In this document: positions 1 through 6,990 of the stretch, piece by piece
Numbering within the stretch: position 1 is the first letter of the stretch
Layout of the letters: each line of letters starts with the position of its first letter
Made by a program: the position numbers and the translations under genes
DNA from: Paracoccaceae bacterium
Lineage (GTDB): Bacteria; Pseudomonadota; Alphaproteobacteria; Rhodobacterales; Rhodobacteraceae
Assembly: GCA_023254015.1 (NCBI GenBank)
Contig: JALQYS010000109.1
Span: 1-13,273, forward strand
Length of the DNA: 13,273 bases
Direction of reading: 5' to 3'
The notes under the pieces: model-generated
The model's database searches: none
What the model was told of the DNA's origin: nothing
The model's input: the letters and a program-made list of their open reading frames with translations, nothing else

Positions 1-1373
1 TAAACCCCGCCACCGGCGCGGTGCTGGCACAGGTGGCCGCCTGCGGGCCGGAAGATGTGGATTTCGCCGTGCAGAAGGCCCGCGATGCCTTTGAAGATGG
101 CCGCTGGTCGCGCCTGCACCCGCGCGATCGCAAAGAGGCGCTGATCCGGCTGGCCAAGCTGGTCCGCCGCAATGCACGCGAGTTGGCGGTGATGGAATCG
201 CTGGATTCCGGCAAGACGATTTTCGACTGCGAAACCGTCGATGTGCCCGAAACCATCAACTGCCTGACATGGCATGCCGAGCTGATCGACAAGATCTATG
301 ATCAGGTGGCGCCTGCGTCTGACAACCACATCGCCATGATCGTGCGCGAGCCCGTGGGTGTGGTGGGGCTGGTGCTGCCGTGGAACTTTCCGCTGCTGAT
401 GCTGGCGTGGAAGATCGGCCCGGCCTTGGCGGCGGGCTGCTCGATCATCGTCAAGCCGGCGCTGGAAACCAGCCTGACCGCGCTGCGCATGGCCGAACTG
501 GCGATGGAGGCGGGCATTCCCGCGGGCGTGTTCAACGTGCTGCCCGGCGGCGGCGCCGAGGTGGGCGAGCCGATCGGCCGCCACATGGACATTGATGCCG
601 TGTCTTTCACCGGATCAACCGCGACCGGACGGCGTTTCCTGAAATACGCCGGCGAATCGAACCTGAAGGAAGTCACGCTGGAGATGGGCGGCAAGAACCC
701 GGCCGTGGTGTTGGATGATGCCGAAAACCTGGACCGGGTGGCGGCGCATATCGTCAACGGCGCCTTCTGGAACATGGGCGAGAATTGCTCGGCCTCGTCG
801 CGGCTGATCGTGCAGAAGGGGGTGAAGGACGCGCTTCTGGAGCGCATCTATGCCCATGCCCGCGAATGGCCGATGGGCGATCCCCTGGACCCGGTGAACC
901 GTGTGGGGGCCTTGGTCTCGAAGGCGCACTATGACAAGGTTGCCTCTTACCTTGGCAAAGGCCCCAAGGTTCTGATGGGCGGCAAGGCCGATGCGGGTTT
1001 TGTGGAGCCCACCATCCTTGAGGTTGCTCGTGACGCCAAACAGGCCCGCGAGGAAATCTTCGGGCCGGTCCTGTCGGTGTTGACCGTTGACAGCTTTGAC
1101 GAGGCGATTGCCTTGGCCAATGACACGGAATACGGGCTTGCCGCCTCGATCTTCACCGCGAATGTCAAACGCGCGATCCGTGGCGCGCGTGCCATCCGGG
1201 CGGGGACTGTGACGGTGAACTCCTTTGGCGAGGGCGATATCTCGACCCCCTTCGGCGGCTTCAAGCAGTCGGGCTTTGGCGGGCGTGACAATGGCATCCA
1301 CGCCCATGACCAGTATACGCAACTGAAAACCATCTGGGTCGATCTGGCCGATGATGTGGATGAGGCTGTTTGA
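1..1373 (+). CDS. puuC: Aldehyde dehydrogenase, PuuC-like, 5' end cut off by window edge
   Basis: NAD(P)-dependent aldehyde dehydrogenase, probably oxidising gamma-glutamyl-gamma-aminobutyraldehyde in putrescine breakdown. The frame is open from base 3 and already reads NPATGAVLA, the family's N-terminal motif, so the GTG at 21 is not the true start and about 35-40 residues lie outside the window. Counting from base 3: the PWNFPL substrate/cofactor loop is near residue 125, the general-base Glu is residue 227 (LEMGGKNP), the catalytic Cys is residue 262 (GENCSASS), and EIFGPV and PFGGFKQSGFG lie further on. The C-terminus GRDNGIHAHDQYTQLKTIW resembles PuuC-type enzymes. The stop is followed immediately by the ATG of the FAD oxidoreductase, so the two are co-transcribed. 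Family membership is near certain. The substrate is inferred from the C-terminus and the neighbour; betaine-aldehyde or another omega-amino aldehyde remains possible. Confidence 0.9.
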   Translation, partial: NPATGAVLAQVAACGPEDVDFAVQKARDAFEDGRWSRLHPRDRKEALIRLAKLVRRNARELAVMESLDSGKTIFDCETVDVPETINCLTWHAELIDKIYDQVAPASDNHIAMIVREPVGVVGLVLPWNFPLLMLAWKIGPALAAGCSIIVKPALETSLTALRMAELAMEAGIPAGVFNVLPGGGAEVGEPIGRHMDIDAVSFTGSTATGRRFLKYAGESNLKEVTLEMGGKNPAVVLDDAENLDRVAAHIVNGAFWNMGENCSASSRLIVQKGVKDALLERIYAHAREWPMGDPLDPVNRVGALVSKAHYDKVASYLGKGPKVLMGGKADAGFVEPTILEVARDAKQAREEIFGPVLSVLTVDSFDEAIALANDTEYGLAASIFTANVKRAIRGARAIRAGTVTVNSFGEGDISTPFGGFKQSGFGGRDNGIHAHDQYTQLKTIWVDLADDVDEAV

Positions 1374-2714
1374 ATGACCAACTACACCGCGCGGCGGACG
1401 CCTCTTCACCGTGGCCCCGCCGCATGGTCGGCGATCCTGCCGGGGCAGCCTGCCCCGGTGGTGCTGGACGCCGATCAGACCGTTGACTTTGCCCTGATCG
1501 GCGGCGGCTTTGCCGGCCTTTCCGCCGCGCGGCGCCTGCAGCAGTTGAACCCCGGCGCGCGCATTGCGGTGCTGGAAGCCAGCCGTCTGGCCGAAGGCGC
1601 CTCGGGCCGCAATTCGGGCTTCATGATCGACCTGCCGCACGAATTGCAGTCAGACGATTACGCCGGCCATGGCGATGACCGGGCGATGATCGACATGAAC
1701 CGGGGCGCCATCGCCTTTGCCGCCGATGTGGTGGCCGATTATGGCATCGACCCGAACTTCTTTGACCGGGCCGGCAAGGTGAACGGTGCGGCCAGCGAAA
1801 AGGCCGATGCGCTGAACCGGTCCTATGCCGAACACCTGAAAACCATCGGCGAGGGCAGCGAGTATCTTGATGCCCGCGCCATGACCGAATTGACCGGCAG
1901 CCGGCACTATGTCTCGGGTCTTTACACCCCCGGCACGGTGATGCTGCAGCCGGCCGGGTATATTCGCGGCTTTGGCGAGGGGCTGCGGCGTCACGGCGTG
2001 GGGGTTTACGAGAACACTCCGGTTCTGGGCATTGACCGTCAGGGCAAGGGCTGGCTGGTGAAAACGCCCAAGGCCCGGGTTACGGCGGCAAAGGTGATCT
2101 TCACCAACAACGGCCAGCTGGAAAGCTTTGGCTTTGCCAAGAACCGGCTGATGCATGTCTTTCTGTATGCTTCGATGTCGGTCGAGATGGACGCCGCGAC
2201 CTGCGCCCGGCTGGGTGGCGCCCCGCGTTGGGGCATCACCCCGTCCGATCCGATGGGCACCACCATGCGCCGCATCGACAGCGGTCAGGGCGGCAACCGC
2301 ATCATCACCCGCACCTGCGCCACTTTCGAGCCGGGCATGGTCGCCTCGGAGGCCAGTCTGCGCCGCACCGCCGCCGTGCATCGCCAGAAATTCGACGACC
2401 GCTTTCCGCAACTGCGCGGCGCGAAGATGGAGTTTGTCTGGGCGGGCCACCTGTGCCTTTCAAAGAATGCCGTCGCGGTGATGCGGCAGCTGGACGACGG
2501 CCTTTATGCCGGATGCGTGCAAAACGGCCTTGGCACGGCGCGCGGCACGCTGACCGGGATCGGCGCGGCGGAACTGGCCAGCGGCGTGCAAAGCGCGATC
2601 ACCCGGCATTTCACCGCCGAGGCCGAGCCCGCCAGACTGCCGCCACAGCCGTTTTCAACAATCGGCGCCAATGTCTTCCTGCGCTGGAAGGAATGGCGGG
2701 CGGCAGCGGAATAG
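1374..2714 (+). CDS. puuB: FAD-dependent amine oxidoreductase, DAO family, PuuB-like
   Basis: Flavoprotein of the D-amino-acid-oxidase (DAO) fold, 446 aa, close in size to E. coli gamma-glutamylputrescine oxidase. It would oxidise an amine to the aldehyde used by the upstream dehydrogenase. Visible features: an N-terminal leader of about 37 residues with RTPLHRGPAAW; the Rossmann dinucleotide motif GGGFAG at residues 43-48 after a hydrophobic strand; Glu68 ending the second strand (VLEAS), expected to hold the ribose; and GASGRNSG at 75-82, typical of this family. The C-terminal half carries GNRIITR and the FAD-closing stretch YAGCVQNGLGTARGTL. The ATG abuts the stop of the dehydrogenase (TGAATG), with GAGG at 1362-1365 as ribosome-binding site. 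There is no signal peptide, so it is cytoplasmic. Fold and FAD use are secure. The exact amine is inferred from context; other DAO relatives paired with aldehyde dehydrogenases act on other amines. Confidence 0.8.
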   Translation: MTNYTARRTPLHRGPAAWSAILPGQPAPVVLDADQTVDFALIGGGFAGLSAARRLQQLNPGARIAVLEASRLAEGASGRNSGFMIDLPHELQSDDYAGHGDDRAMIDMNRGAIAFAADVVADYGIDPNFFDRAGKVNGAASEKADALNRSYAEHLKTIGEGSEYLDARAMTELTGSRHYVSGLYTPGTVMLQPAGYIRGFGEGLRRHGVGVYENTPVLGIDRQGKGWLVKTPKARVTAAKVIFTNNGQLESFGFAKNRLMHVFLYASMSVEMDAATCARLGGAPRWGITPSDPMGTTMRRIDSGQGGNRIITRTCATFEPGMVASEASLRRTAAVHRQKFDDRFPQLRGAKMEFVWAGHLCLSKNAVAVMRQLDDGLYAGCVQNGLGTARGTLTGIGAAELASGVQSAITRHFTAEAEPARLPPQPFSTIGANVFLRWKEWRAAAE

Positions 2715-2721
2715 CGGCGGC

Positions 2722-2751
2722 GCTGGCGGCCGCTAAAGGCTGGCCGCCAGC
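2722..2751. terminator. Perfect 10-bp stem-loop between convergent genes, possible bidirectional terminator
   Basis: GCTGGCGGCC (2722-2731) and GGCCGCCAGC (2742-2751) are exact inverted complements around a 10-nt loop. The hairpin fills the 18-bp gap after the FAD oxidoreductase stop and covers the fadH stop codon (TAG, 2735-2733 on the minus strand). There is no T-run on either side, so it is not a textbook intrinsic terminator. Its position between convergent genes suggests transcript-end formation or protection for both. Confidence 0.5.
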
Positions 2752-4736
2752 CTTGCGCCCTGATCGATGGCACGCTTGGCGTCCAGCTCGGCCGCGACAT
2801 CGGCCCCGCCGATGACATGGGCCTCGATCCCCGCCGCGATCAGTCGATCGTAAAGCCCACGCTCAGGCAACTGCCCCGCGCACAAGACCACGTCATCCAC
2901 CGCCAGCAGCTCTGCCTTGCCATCGCGGGTGATCCACAGACCCTCGTCGGTGATGCGGTCATAACTGACGCCACCCAGCATCTTCACCCCCTTGGCCTGC
3001 AGGGCGGCACGGTGAATCCAGCCGGTGGTCTTGCCAAGGCCGCGCCCCGGCTTTTCCGCCTTTCGCTGCAAGAGCCAGACCTGACGGGCTGGCGGCTCGG
3101 GTGCCGGAACGGCCAGACCGCCGGGCGTCAGCGCAGGGTCGCCCACCCCCCATTCGCGCCGCCATTCCTCGGGGTGGAGCGTGGCGGAATGGCCGCCCGC
3201 CACCAGAAACTCAGCCACGTCAAAGCCGATGCCACCGGCTCCAATGACGGCCACACGGGGGCCGACCTTGGCCCCTTTCAGCACATCGATATAGCCCAGC
3301 GCGCGCGCCTGCCCCGGAATTCCTGGATCACGCGGGCTGACACCCGTGGCCACCACCACGGAATCAAAGCCCGCAAGGTCGGCCACCTCCACCGCCCTGC
3401 CCAGACGCACATCAACCCCAAGACGCGGCACCTCATGCGTGAACCAGTCGACCAGACCGTGGAACTCCTCTTTGCCCGGAACCTGTCGGGCAAGGTTCAG
3501 CTGCCCGCCCAGCGCGCCGGCCTTGTCGAACAGCACCACCTTGTGCCCGCGCTGCGCGGCCACCATGGCGCACATCATCCCCGCAGGCCCCGCCCCCACC
3601 ACGGCCAGCCGCTTGGGCGCCCCGGTGGGCGCATAGCTGAGAACCGTCTCATGGCAGGCCCGCGGGTTCACAAGGCACGAGGTCAGCTTGCCGCTGAACG
3701 TATGGTCCAGACATGCCTGGTTGCAGGCGATGCAGGGCGCGATTTCCCGCGCCCGCCCCGAAGCTGCCTTGGCCACGAAATCCGGATCCGCAAGGAAGGG
3801 CCGCGCCATGCTGACCATGTCGGCCATGCCATCGGCCAAAAGCGCCTCCCCCACCTCGGGCGTGTTGATCCGGTTCGAGGTGATGACGGGAATCCCCACG
3901 ACCTGCCGCAAGCGCCCCGTCAGATGAGCAAAGGCCGCGCGGGGAACGCTGGTCGCAATGGTCGGCACCCGCGCCTCATGCCAGCCGATGCCGGTGTTCA
4001 AAAGGCTGGCCCCCGCCCCTTCGATCGCGCGGGCCAGTGTCACCACCTCGTCCCAGGTCTGGCCATTGGGGATCAGGTCGATCAGGGAAATCCGGTAGAT
4101 CACGATGAAATCCGGCCCCACCGCCGCCCGCACCCGGGCCACCACCTCGACCGGAAGGCGGATGCGGTTTTCGTAAGGCCCGCCCCAGCGGTCGTTGCGG
4201 CGGTTGGTATGGGTGACAAGGAACTGGTTCAGGAAATAGCCCTCGCTCCCCATCACCTCCACCCCGTCATAGCCTGCCTCTTTCGCGCGGACAGCGGCCG
4301 TGACGATATCGGCGATCTGCTTTTCGATGCCGTCTTCGTCCAGCTCCTTGGGGGCAAAGGGCGAGATCGGCGATTTCACCGCGCTGGCCGAAACGCAGTC
4401 CGGCCCATAGGCATAGCGGCCCGCATGCAAGATCTGCATGGCAATCCGCCCGCCCGCCTGATGCACCCGGTCCGTCACCTGCCGGTGGTTTTCGATGTCT
4501 CGCGCCGTGAACAGGCCCGCCGCGCCGGGAAACACCCCCCCTTCGCGGTTCGGTGCCATACCGCCCGTCACCATCAGCCCAACGCCCCCCCGCGCCCGGG
4601 TGGCATAGAATTCAGCCACGCGGTTCCAGTCGCCGGTTTCTTCAAGGCCCGTGTGCATCGACCCCATCAGAACCCGGTTCTTCAAGGTGACCTGGCCCAG
4701 ATCAAGCGGGGCAAGCAGATGGGGATATACGGTCAT
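2733..4736 (-). CDS. fadH: 2,4-dienoyl-CoA reductase (NADPH), FMN/FAD/4Fe-4S
   Basis: Reduces 2,4-dienoyl-CoA during beta-oxidation of unsaturated fatty acids, in the cytoplasm. It has 667 aa against about 672 in E. coli, with all parts present. The N-terminal Old-Yellow-Enzyme TIM barrel binds FMN. Active-site Tyr167 (MGSEGYFLNQ) and His253 (GIGWHEAR) match E. coli Tyr166 and His252. The 4Fe-4S cysteines are C335, C338, C342 and C354 in C-x2-C-x3-C-x11-C spacing, followed by SCLVNPRACHE. Then come an FAD Rossmann motif VVGAGPAG, a NADPH motif VIGAGGIG, and the closing QRKAEKPGRGLGKTTGWIHR. I chose the ATG at 4736: AGGAGG (4743-4748) sits 6 nt before it and the protein then opens MTVYPHLLAPLDLG as in the family. 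An upstream in-frame start at 4763 lacks this support. It stands alone and converges with the amine-oxidation pair. N-methylproline demethylases share the fold but fit less well here. Confidence 0.93.
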   Translation of the reverse strand: MTVYPHLLAPLDLGQVTLKNRVLMGSMHTGLEETGDWNRVAEFYATRARGGVGLMVTGGMAPNREGGVFPGAAGLFTARDIENHRQVTDRVHQAGGRIAMQILHAGRYAYGPDCVSASAVKSPISPFAPKELDEDGIEKQIADIVTAAVRAKEAGYDGVEVMGSEGYFLNQFLVTHTNRRNDRWGGPYENRIRLPVEVVARVRAAVGPDFIVIYRISLIDLIPNGQTWDEVVTLARAIEGAGASLLNTGIGWHEARVPTIATSVPRAAFAHLTGRLRQVVGIPVITSNRINTPEVGEALLADGMADMVSMARPFLADPDFVAKAASGRAREIAPCIACNQACLDHTFSGKLTSCLVNPRACHETVLSYAPTGAPKRLAVVGAGPAGMMCAMVAAQRGHKVVLFDKAGALGGQLNLARQVPGKEEFHGLVDWFTHEVPRLGVDVRLGRAVEVADLAGFDSVVVATGVSPRDPGIPGQARALGYIDVLKGAKVGPRVAVIGAGGIGFDVAEFLVAGGHSATLHPEEWRREWGVGDPALTPGGLAVPAPEPPARQVWLLQRKAEKPGRGLGKTTGWIHRAALQAKGVKMLGGVSYDRITDEGLWITRDGKAELLAVDDVVLCAGQLPERGLYDRLIAAGIEAHVIGGADVAAELDAKRAIDQGARLAASL

Positions 4737-4742
4737 GACGGT

Positions 4743-4748
4743 CCTCCT
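4743..4748 (-). promoter_or_regulatory. Ribosome-binding site of fadH
   Basis: The minus strand reads AGGAGG, 6 nt before the ATG at 4736. This perfect Shine-Dalgarno decides the start, because the longer in-frame option at 4763 would place it inside the coding region. Confidence 0.85.
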
Positions 4749-4750
4749 GA

Positions 4751-4772
4751 CGGCACTTTGCACGGCGTGCCG
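4751..4772. repeat. Nested inverted repeats just upstream of the fadH ribosome-binding site
   Basis: CGGCAC (4751-4756) and GTGCCG (4767-4772) are exact inverted complements with a 10-nt spacer. A second dyad, GCAC-GGC-GTGC (4760-4770), lies inside. Both sit within 3-25 bases of the fadH Shine-Dalgarno, where either an operator or an RNA hairpin could act on fadH. No regulator is encoded nearby to assign it to. Confidence 0.4.
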
Positions 4773-4800
4773 CCCGCTGTCATGGGCAACGCCGCGTCAC

Positions 4801-4833
4801 GCGGTTGACCGCCGCGCCACATGATCCTATCCC
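4801..4833 (+). promoter_or_regulatory. Candidate sigma-70 promoter for rnhA, overlapping a short dyad
   Basis: TTGACC at 4805-4810 is a good -35 hexamer. A 16-17 nt spacer leads to CTATCC/TATCCC near 4827-4833, a weak -10. This would place the transcript start near 4840, just before rnhA. The -35 sits inside the dyad GCGGT-TG-ACCGC (4801-4812), which could be an operator. Only the -35 is convincing. Confidence 0.35.
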
Positions 4834-4846
4834 TGCCGCGTGATGC

Positions 4847-4853
4847 AAGGGGG
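4847..4853 (+). promoter_or_regulatory. Ribosome-binding site of rnhA
   Basis: AAGGGGG lies 4 nt before the ATG at 4858. It selects that start over the in-frame GTG at 4840 and ATG at 4843, which lie upstream of it and would add only MMQGGQ ahead of the conserved N-terminus. Confidence 0.65.
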
Positions 4854-4857
4854 ACAG

Positions 4858-5310
4858 ATGCCAGAGCTTTTCGCCTATACCGACGGTGCCTGTTCGGGCA
4901 ATCCCGGCCCCGGCGGCTGGGGTGTGCTGATGATCGCCCGCGAAGGCGGCGCCGTGGTGAAAGAGCGCGAACTGTCGGGGGGCGAGCCTGCCACCACCAA
5001 CAACCGGATGGAGCTGATGGCCGCCATCTCGGCGCTGGAGGCGCTAAGCCGCGATGTCGCAATCACCATCGTCACCGACAGCGCCTATGTCAAAAACGGC
5101 GTGACCGAATGGATCCACAGCTGGAAGCGGAACGGCTGGCGCACGGCCGCAAAGGCTCCGGTCAAGAATGCCGAGCTTTGGCAGCGGCTGGATGCGGCGC
5201 AGGCCCGCCACAAGGTGACCTGGAAGTGGATCAAGGGCCACGCGGGCCATGCCGAGAACGAGCGCGCCGACGCGCTGGCCCGCGCCGGGATGGCTCCGTT
5301 CAAGGGTTAA
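4858..5310 (+). CDS. rnhA: Ribonuclease HI
   Basis: Endonuclease cutting the RNA strand of RNA-DNA hybrids, removing R-loops and primer RNA in the cytoplasm. It has 150 aa, the usual bacterial length (E. coli 155). The full catalytic set is visible: Asp9 (YTDGACSGNPGPGGWG), Glu52 (TTNNRMELMA), Asp74 (VTDSAYV), His128 (WIKGHAGH) and Asp138 (NERADALA), matching E. coli D10, E48, D70, H124 and D134. The basic, Trp-rich handle region (WIHSWKRNGWRTAAK, about 85-99) for hybrid binding is present, so this is a type 1 enzyme rather than a handle-less form. It is the only plus-strand gene in this part of the window, divergent from fadH and convergent with the HutD/Ves-like gene. Its last 11 bases (5300-5310) also encode the end of that gene on the other strand. 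Confidence 0.96.
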   Translation: MPELFAYTDGACSGNPGPGGWGVLMIAREGGAVVKERELSGGEPATTNNRMELMAAISALEALSRDVAITIVTDSAYVKNGVTEWIHSWKRNGWRTAAKAPVKNAELWQRLDAAQARHKVTWKWIKGHAGHAENERADALARAGMAPFKG

Positions 5311-5833
5311 GGGTCACGCCAAAGGCCCGCACGAGCAACACCTGCCCCGAAACCTGCAAGGCCTCATCGGCAAGGATGAGGTCACCCGCACGCATCGCAC
5401 GGCCATTCACCACGGCCGAACCCAGCCCATAGACGGCCAGCAGATCCCCCGGCAGAAGATGCAGCTGTCCGGTGACGACGGCCACTTCAGGGCGGGGAAG
5501 CGCGCGGTCGGTCATCACGTTGAAATCATCCGACGGCACCGAAACGCCCGTGGCCCGCAGCGGCACATCGCCTGCAAAGGCCACCGGCACCAAAGGCCGC
5601 GCCGACAGTTGAACCCCCGCGCCCGCCAGATCGAATCCGGGGCCGGTCAGCACCGTCAGGTTCCGCTCGATATTCGGAAAGATCGAGAAATCGCCGTTCT
5701 CTACCACCGAGGCGCGTGACAGCCGCAACCGCAGCCGCCCGCCCTCCTCCAGCCGCAGCATCTCAATCGTCGTGCCCTTGCCGTTGACCCAAGGCATGGC
5801 GGTATAGTCAGCGGGGGTCAGGTGGCGGATCAT
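5300..5833 (-). CDS. HutD/Ves family cupin-fold protein
   Basis: Small cytoplasmic protein of 177 aa, in the size range of HutD and Ves. The signature near the N-terminus is PWVNGKGTTIEM (residues 14-25), followed by LRLRLSRASVVENGDFSIFPNIERNL and later SDDFNVMTDR, which are the hallmark blocks of the family. The fold is a double-stranded beta-helix (cupin). The biochemical role is not firmly known: HutD is linked to histidine use and Ves to cold-shock stress. No hut genes are visible here, so I would not infer a histidine role from context. Its ATG overlaps the rmuC stop by 4 bp (ATGA), making it the last gene of the mutL-rmuC unit. Its TGA (5302-5300) lies inside the 3' end of the opposing rnhA. 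Confidence 0.85.
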   Translation of the reverse strand: MIRHLTPADYTAMPWVNGKGTTIEMLRLEEGGRLRLRLSRASVVENGDFSIFPNIERNLTVLTGPGFDLAGAGVQLSARPLVPVAFAGDVPLRATGVSVPSDDFNVMTDRALPRPEVAVVTGQLHLLPGDLLAVYGLGSAVVNGRAMRAGDLILADEALQVSGQVLLVRAFGVTLNP

Positions 5834-6990
5834 TCGGCGGCCTGTGGTCCAAGAATCGGGCTGGGATCGTTCGGCTTCAATTCCTCAAAATCGAAATTGT
5901 CCAGCCGCGCCGCGCGTTTGCCTGCCCGTTCGGCGGCGGTGGAAATGCCGTCAAGGTCCTGGCGGGCCTGATTGAAATGGGTGTTCAGCTTGTCCACCCG
6001 CTCTACCACGATTTCCACATCGCGGTGCAACTGACGCAGCGCGGTGCGAATCGCACCGGCCTGTTCGCGCATCCGGGCATCCTTCAGCACGGCGCGGATG
6101 GTGTTCAGCGTGGCCATGCAGGTGGTGGGCGATACGATCCAGACCCTTGCTGCGAAACCCTCGCGCACCACTTCGGAGAAATTCGCATGCAACTCGGCAT
6201 AGACCGCCTCGGAGGGCAGGAACATCAGCGCTCCACCGGCGGTTTCGCCTTCAAGGATGTATTTCTCGGCAATCGCCTTGATATGGACGCGCACCGCGCC
6301 GCGCAAAAGCGTCTGCGCCTCGGCCAGGGCACGGGGATTGTCGGCCCGGCGCAGGGCCTCATAGGCCTCCAGCGGGAATTTGGCGTCAATCACGATGGGG
6401 CCGGGCGGGCTTGGAAGGTGGATCAGGCAATCGGCCCGCTTGCCGTTCGAAAGCGTCGCCTGCATCGTATAGGCATCCGCCGGCAGCGCCTTTTGCACGA
6501 TGTCGTGCAACTGAATCTCGCCAAAGGCGCCACGGGTCTGCTTGTTGGCAAGAATATCCTGCAGGCTGAGCACGTTGCCGGACAGCTTCTCGATATTGGC
6601 CTGCGCCTTGTCGATGGTTTCCAGCCGCTGCTGCAACTCGCCCAAGCTGCGCGCAGTGCGGGTGGCGGTGCCGTGCAGGCTTTCGCCCATCTGCCGCGTC
6701 ACCTCGGCCAGACGCTGCTCCATCACCTGCAGCATGGCCGATTGGCTGACGGCCTGATTTTCCGAGACATGGTGCAAGCCGCCTGCCAGACGCTCCTGCC
6801 CTTCCGACAGCGCCTGCACGCGGCTTGCCATCCAGGCCACTTCGCGCATCAGGGGCTCGGCCGCCTTGGCTGACCGCCCGGCGCTGCGCAGCGTCAGGAG
6901 GAGGAGGCCGACGAGCAGCGCGAGAAGGCCCCCGACGACCAGCACTTCGGAGGAATTCCAGGCATAGCTTTGTCCGAACAGGGTGATCAT
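5830..6990 (-). CDS. rmuC: DNA recombination protein RmuC
   Basis: Predicted inner-membrane-anchored nuclease-like protein that limits recombination at inverted repeats. It has 386 aa, shorter than E. coli RmuC (about 475). Order: an N-terminal transmembrane helix (about residues 15-34, VLVVGGLLALLVGLLLLTL); a long predicted coiled coil (about 45-140, Gln/Glu/Leu rich, with LSEGQERLAGGLHHVSENQ); then the RmuC domain with GAFGEIQLHDIV (Glu158) and VIDAKFPLEAY (Asp202, Lys204), the PD-(D/E)XK-like core. I chose the ATG at 6990 because it overlaps the mutL stop as ATGA. A longer in-frame start at 7059 would overlap mutL by 73 bp and put about 23 polar residues before the helix. There is no clear Shine-Dalgarno, consistent with translational coupling to mutL. 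The exact biochemical activity of the family is unsettled. Confidence 0.92.
   Translation of the reverse strand: MITLFGQSYAWNSSEVLVVGGLLALLVGLLLLTLRSAGRSAKAAEPLMREVAWMASRVQALSEGQERLAGGLHHVSENQAVSQSAMLQVMEQRLAEVTRQMGESLHGTATRTARSLGELQQRLETIDKAQANIEKLSGNVLSLQDILANKQTRGAFGEIQLHDIVQKALPADAYTMQATLSNGKRADCLIHLPSPPGPIVIDAKFPLEAYEALRRADNPRALAEAQTLLRGAVRVHIKAIAEKYILEGETAGGALMFLPSEAVYAELHANFSEVVREGFAARVWIVSPTTCMATLNTIRAVLKDARMREQAGAIRTALRQLHRDVEIVVERVDKLNTHFNQARQDLDGISTAAERAGKRAARLDNFDFEELKPNDPSPILGPQAAE

Noticed and set aside
4737..4763. Longer FadH start at 4763
   Set aside because: The perfect AGGAGG sits between it and the ATG at 4736, and the family N-terminus begins at the shorter start.
2817..4808. 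A 663-codon plus-strand open frame opposite fadH
   Set aside because: It is fully antisense to a complete FadH with all catalytic and iron-sulfur residues. The product is His/Arg/Pro-rich with no motif, so it is a composition artefact.
4821..5432. A 203-codon plus-strand frame overlapping rnhA in another frame
   Set aside because: rnhA in the same stretch has all five catalytic residues. This frame is Arg-rich and runs into the convergent gene.
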